From Candidatus Adiutrix sp. (GTDB lineage Bacteria; Desulfobacterota; Desulfarculia; Adiutricales; Adiutricaceae): a stretch of DNA of 9,119 bases. Below, piece after piece: positions 7,880 to 9,119 of this stretch; the first letter of the stretch is position 1, and the number at the start of each line of letters is the position of its first letter. The translations under genes were made by a program, and so were the position numbers. The DNA lies in the NCBI GenBank assembly GCA_031286085.1, contig JAITUX010000155.1, positions 1 to 9,119 of the forward strand, given 5' to 3'. The notes below the pieces were generated by a model that was not told the DNA's origin, ran no database searches, and saw only the letters and a program-made list of their open reading frames with translations.

Positions 7880-8002
7880 TTAATGGTCTTTTTGCCCCCT
7901 GGCGGCGTTACTCGCGTTGTTTAAGGCTCAAAATATTTACAATATTCCTCGCCTTAAACAACGCTCGCGCCTGGCCAGTGAACAAAAATCCTCATTAATC
8001 AG
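7876..8002. repeat. 127-bp imperfect palindrome between ffh and rpsP
   Basis: Two 52-nt arms (7876-7927 and 7951-8002) surround a 23-nt centre. The outer 10 bp (CTGATTAATG / CATTAATCAG) and inner 14 bp (GCGTTGTTTAAGGC / GCCTTAAACAACGC) are perfect. Between them TTTTTG / CAAAAA and CTGGC / GCCAG also pair with small offsets. The centre holds a second hairpin, AATATT-TAC-AATATT (7932-7946). It is more A/T-rich than the flanking genes and has no coding potential that I can support. The shape suggests a REP- or MITE-like dispersed element, or a large RNA hairpin. It carries no transposase, and no target-site duplication is evident. Because it sits inside a likely operon, it could act as a pause or processing site that changes the dose of rpsP relative to ffh. 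Confidence 0.8.
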
Positions 8003-8056
8003 AATTTCAACACGGTGATTAAGGGTCATTTTGTCATTATAGAAGGAGAAAGACGC

Positions 8057-8290
8057 ATGGCTTTGAAAATCCGCCTGGCCCGCCTGGGGGCCAAGAAAAA
8101 ACCCTTCTACCGCATCGTGGTGGCCGACAGCGCCGCCAAGCGGGACGGCCGTTTCCTGGAAGTGGTGGGCCTTTACGACCCCAACCACAACCCGGCCCGG
8201 GTGTCCTTCAAAAAGGACCTCGTGGACCAGTGGCTGGCCCGGGGGGCCAAACCCACCGAAACGGTCCACAATCTTCTCCGCCGAGGCTGA
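8057..8290 (+). CDS. rpsP: 30S ribosomal protein bS16
   Basis: This is the small ribosomal subunit protein S16, which binds 16S rRNA and is needed for 30S assembly. The 77 residues match the family in length and sequence: [20 protein letters not shown] at the start, then [22 protein letters not shown] and a [13 protein letters not shown]-terminal segment. ATG at 8057 is chosen over an in-frame ATG 14 codons upstream because AAGGAG at 8043-8048 sits 8 nt before it and the family begins with M-A/V-x-I-R. It heads the rpsP-khpA-rimM cluster. No clear promoter was found between the palindrome and this gene, so it may be read through from ffh. Confidence 0.97.
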   Translation: MALKIRLARLGAKKKPFYRIVVADSAAKRDGRFLEVVGLYDPNHNPARVSFKKDLVDQWLARGAKPTETVHNLLRRG

Positions 8291-8291
8291 T

Positions 8292-8555
8292 TTGAAGGAA
8301 CTCATCGAATACCTGGCCTCGTCCTTGGCCGAGCGGCCGGAAGAGGTGCGGGTCGTTGAAAGCCGGGACGAAAAAGGCCCGCTTCTGCACCTGACCGTCG
8401 CCCCGGAGGACCAGAGCCGCCTCATCGGCAAAGAGGGCCGCACCATAAAGGCCATGCGTTCTCTCCTGGCCGCCTCGGCGGCCAAGACCGGGGTCCGCTA
8501 TGTCCTGAAAATCACCGGCGGGGATCACCCCGCCAGCGAGGAAGGCCATGACTGA
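8292..8555 (+). CDS. khpA: KH-domain RNA-binding protein KhpA
   Basis: This is a single KH domain protein of 87 residues, formerly in the YlqC/UPF0109 family. The RNA-binding GxxG loop is GKEG at residues 46-49, within LIGKEGRTIKAMRSLL. The N-terminal helix LKELIEYLASSL is typical. In Gram-positive bacteria KhpA pairs with KhpB/EloR and binds many RNAs; its role in this kind of bacterium is less clear. The start is a TTG, one base after the rpsP stop, with GAGG (8283-8286) 5 nt upstream inside the end of rpsP; no ATG or GTG fits. The last 8 nt overlap the start of rimM, suggesting coupled translation. The C-terminus (SEEGHD) is a little longer than usual. Confidence 0.92.
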   Translation: MKELIEYLASSLAERPEEVRVVESRDEKGPLLHLTVAPEDQSRLIGKEGRTIKAMRSLLAASAAKTGVRYVLKITGGDHPASEEGHD

Positions 8556-9081
8556 GCCCCCGGCGGCGGGCTTGGTGGAACTGGGGCGGGTTATCCGGCC
8601 TCACGGGGTGAACGGCGCCTTCATCGTCGCGCCTTACACGGAAAACCCGGCGGCCATCCTGGAGAGCGCGGGGCTGGAACTATTGTCGCCCGACGGCCTT
8701 AAGCGGCGTCCGGCCCAAGGCTTGGCCGGCCGGCCGACGGCCGGCCGCCTCATCGTCAAACTCCCCGGCCTGGACGGCCGCGAAGAGGCGGCCGCCCTTA
8801 AAGGCTGGCGCCTGGTCCTGCCCCGGGCACTCCTCCCCCCCTTGCCGGACGATGAAATTTACTGGGCCGACCTCCTGGGCCTCGCGGTCTCCACCACGGC
8901 CGGCCGGGCCTTGGGCCGGGTCGAGCACCTCATGGAAGCCGGGGCCGGCCTACTCCTGGCGGTCATCGACCAGGCCGGCGTCGAAAGGCTTATTCCCTTT
9001 CAGCCCGGCCTGGTGGCCGAACTGGATATCCCCGGCCGCCGCCTGGTTCTCGATCCGCCGCCGGGACTTCTGGATCTCTAA
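8548..9081 (+). CDS. rimM: ribosome maturation factor RimM
   Basis: RimM assists late assembly of the 30S head, binding near uS19 and 16S rRNA. The 177-residue length is typical. The N-terminal RimM barrel opens LGRVIRPHGVNGAFIV, close to the family's G-x-I-x-K-P-H-G-x-x-G. The C-terminal PRC barrel begins about residue 97 at IYWADLLGLAV and includes GRALGRVEHL, RLIPF and a final PPGLLDL. The ATG lies within the last codons of khpA (8-nt overlap), with a GAGGAAGG stretch just upstream acting as the ribosome site. In many bacteria trmD and rplS follow; here the next start codon comes 11 nt after the stop. Confidence 0.95.
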   Translation: MTEPPAAGLVELGRVIRPHGVNGAFIVAPYTENPAAILESAGLELLSPDGLKRRPAQGLAGRPTAGRLIVKLPGLDGREEAAALKGWRLVLPRALLPPLPDDEIYWADLLGLAVSTTAGRALGRVEHLMEAGAGLLLAVIDQAGVERLIPFQPGLVAELDIPGRRLVLDPPPGLLDL

Positions 9082-9092
9082 AGGAAAATCAA

Positions 9093-9119
9093 ATGAAAAT
9101 TTTAAGATCGGCTTATCTG
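9093..9119 (+). CDS. start of an unidentified gene, cut by the window edge
   Basis: An ATG at 9093 follows an AAGGA ribosome site (9081-9085) at good spacing, 11 nt after rimM. Nine codons are visible, reading MKILRSAYL, and the frame is open to the edge. Position suggests trmD, the tRNA m1G37 methyltransferase that usually follows rimM. However, the residues do not resemble the usual TrmD opening (a variant of M-x-F/I-D-V-L-T-L-F-P). Nine residues are too few to name it. Confidence 0.5.

Noticed and set aside
7876..8002. The palindrome as an ordinary rho-independent terminator for ffh
   Set aside because: The stem is far too long, the right arm is followed by AATTTCAAC rather than a T-run, and rpsP downstream lacks a clear promoter of its own.
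8025..8040. A -10 box (CATTAT) directly upstream of rpsP
   Set aside because: It has no matching -35 and would leave a leader too short to hold the ribosome site comfortably.
7937..8485. A minus-strand reading frame across the palindrome, rpsP and khpA
   Set aside because: It lies opposite two firm genes and shows no domain; its part within the palindrome is only chance opening.

Overview
This is a GC-rich chromosomal window, mostly housekeeping in content. Gene content and order suggest a Gram-negative bacterium, most likely in the Desulfobacterota/deltaproteobacterial group. Three things point that way: the order ffh - rpsP - khpA - rimM, a membrane-anchored PpiD/SurA-type periplasmic foldase, and the codon style. 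The lineage is an inference from gene order, not from a marker comparison. ATA isoleucine codons are surprisingly common for such GC-rich genes.

Layout: (1) 14-1570, leuA, 2-isopropylmalate synthase, the committing enzyme of leucine synthesis. (2) A 222-nt gap with small dyads and a strong ribosome binding site. (3) 1793-3481, an ammonium channel (Amt) joined in one reading frame to a C-terminal PII signalling domain. (4) A flush GC hairpin shared by convergent gene ends. (5) 3523-4326 on the minus strand, a PhzF-family epimerase/isomerase-like enzyme with a GTG start. (6) A 307-nt divergent intergenic region packed with GC-rich inverted repeats, with a candidate promoter toward each side. 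(7) 4634-6550, a PpiD/SurA-like peptidyl-prolyl isomerase. (8) 6563-7879, ffh (SRP54). (9) A 127-bp imperfect palindrome between ffh and rpsP whose outer end contains the ffh stop codon. (10) 8057-9081, a tight rpsP - khpA - rimM cluster. (11) The first nine codons of another gene at the right edge.

How the genes fit together: the right half serves protein export and ribosome biogenesis. Ffh targets nascent membrane and secreted proteins, and the PpiD-like protein folds them once across the membrane. bS16 (rpsP), KhpA and RimM belong to 30S assembly and RNA handling. The left half is nitrogen and amino-acid metabolism: leucine synthesis and ammonium uptake with a built-in PII sensor.

No phage, transposase, CRISPR, tRNA or rRNA gene was seen. 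I see no clear novel multi-gene system. The most notable items are the Amt-PII fusion, in which the usual uridylylated T-loop tyrosine is replaced by leucine, the 127-bp palindrome, and the structured phzF/ppiD intergenic region.
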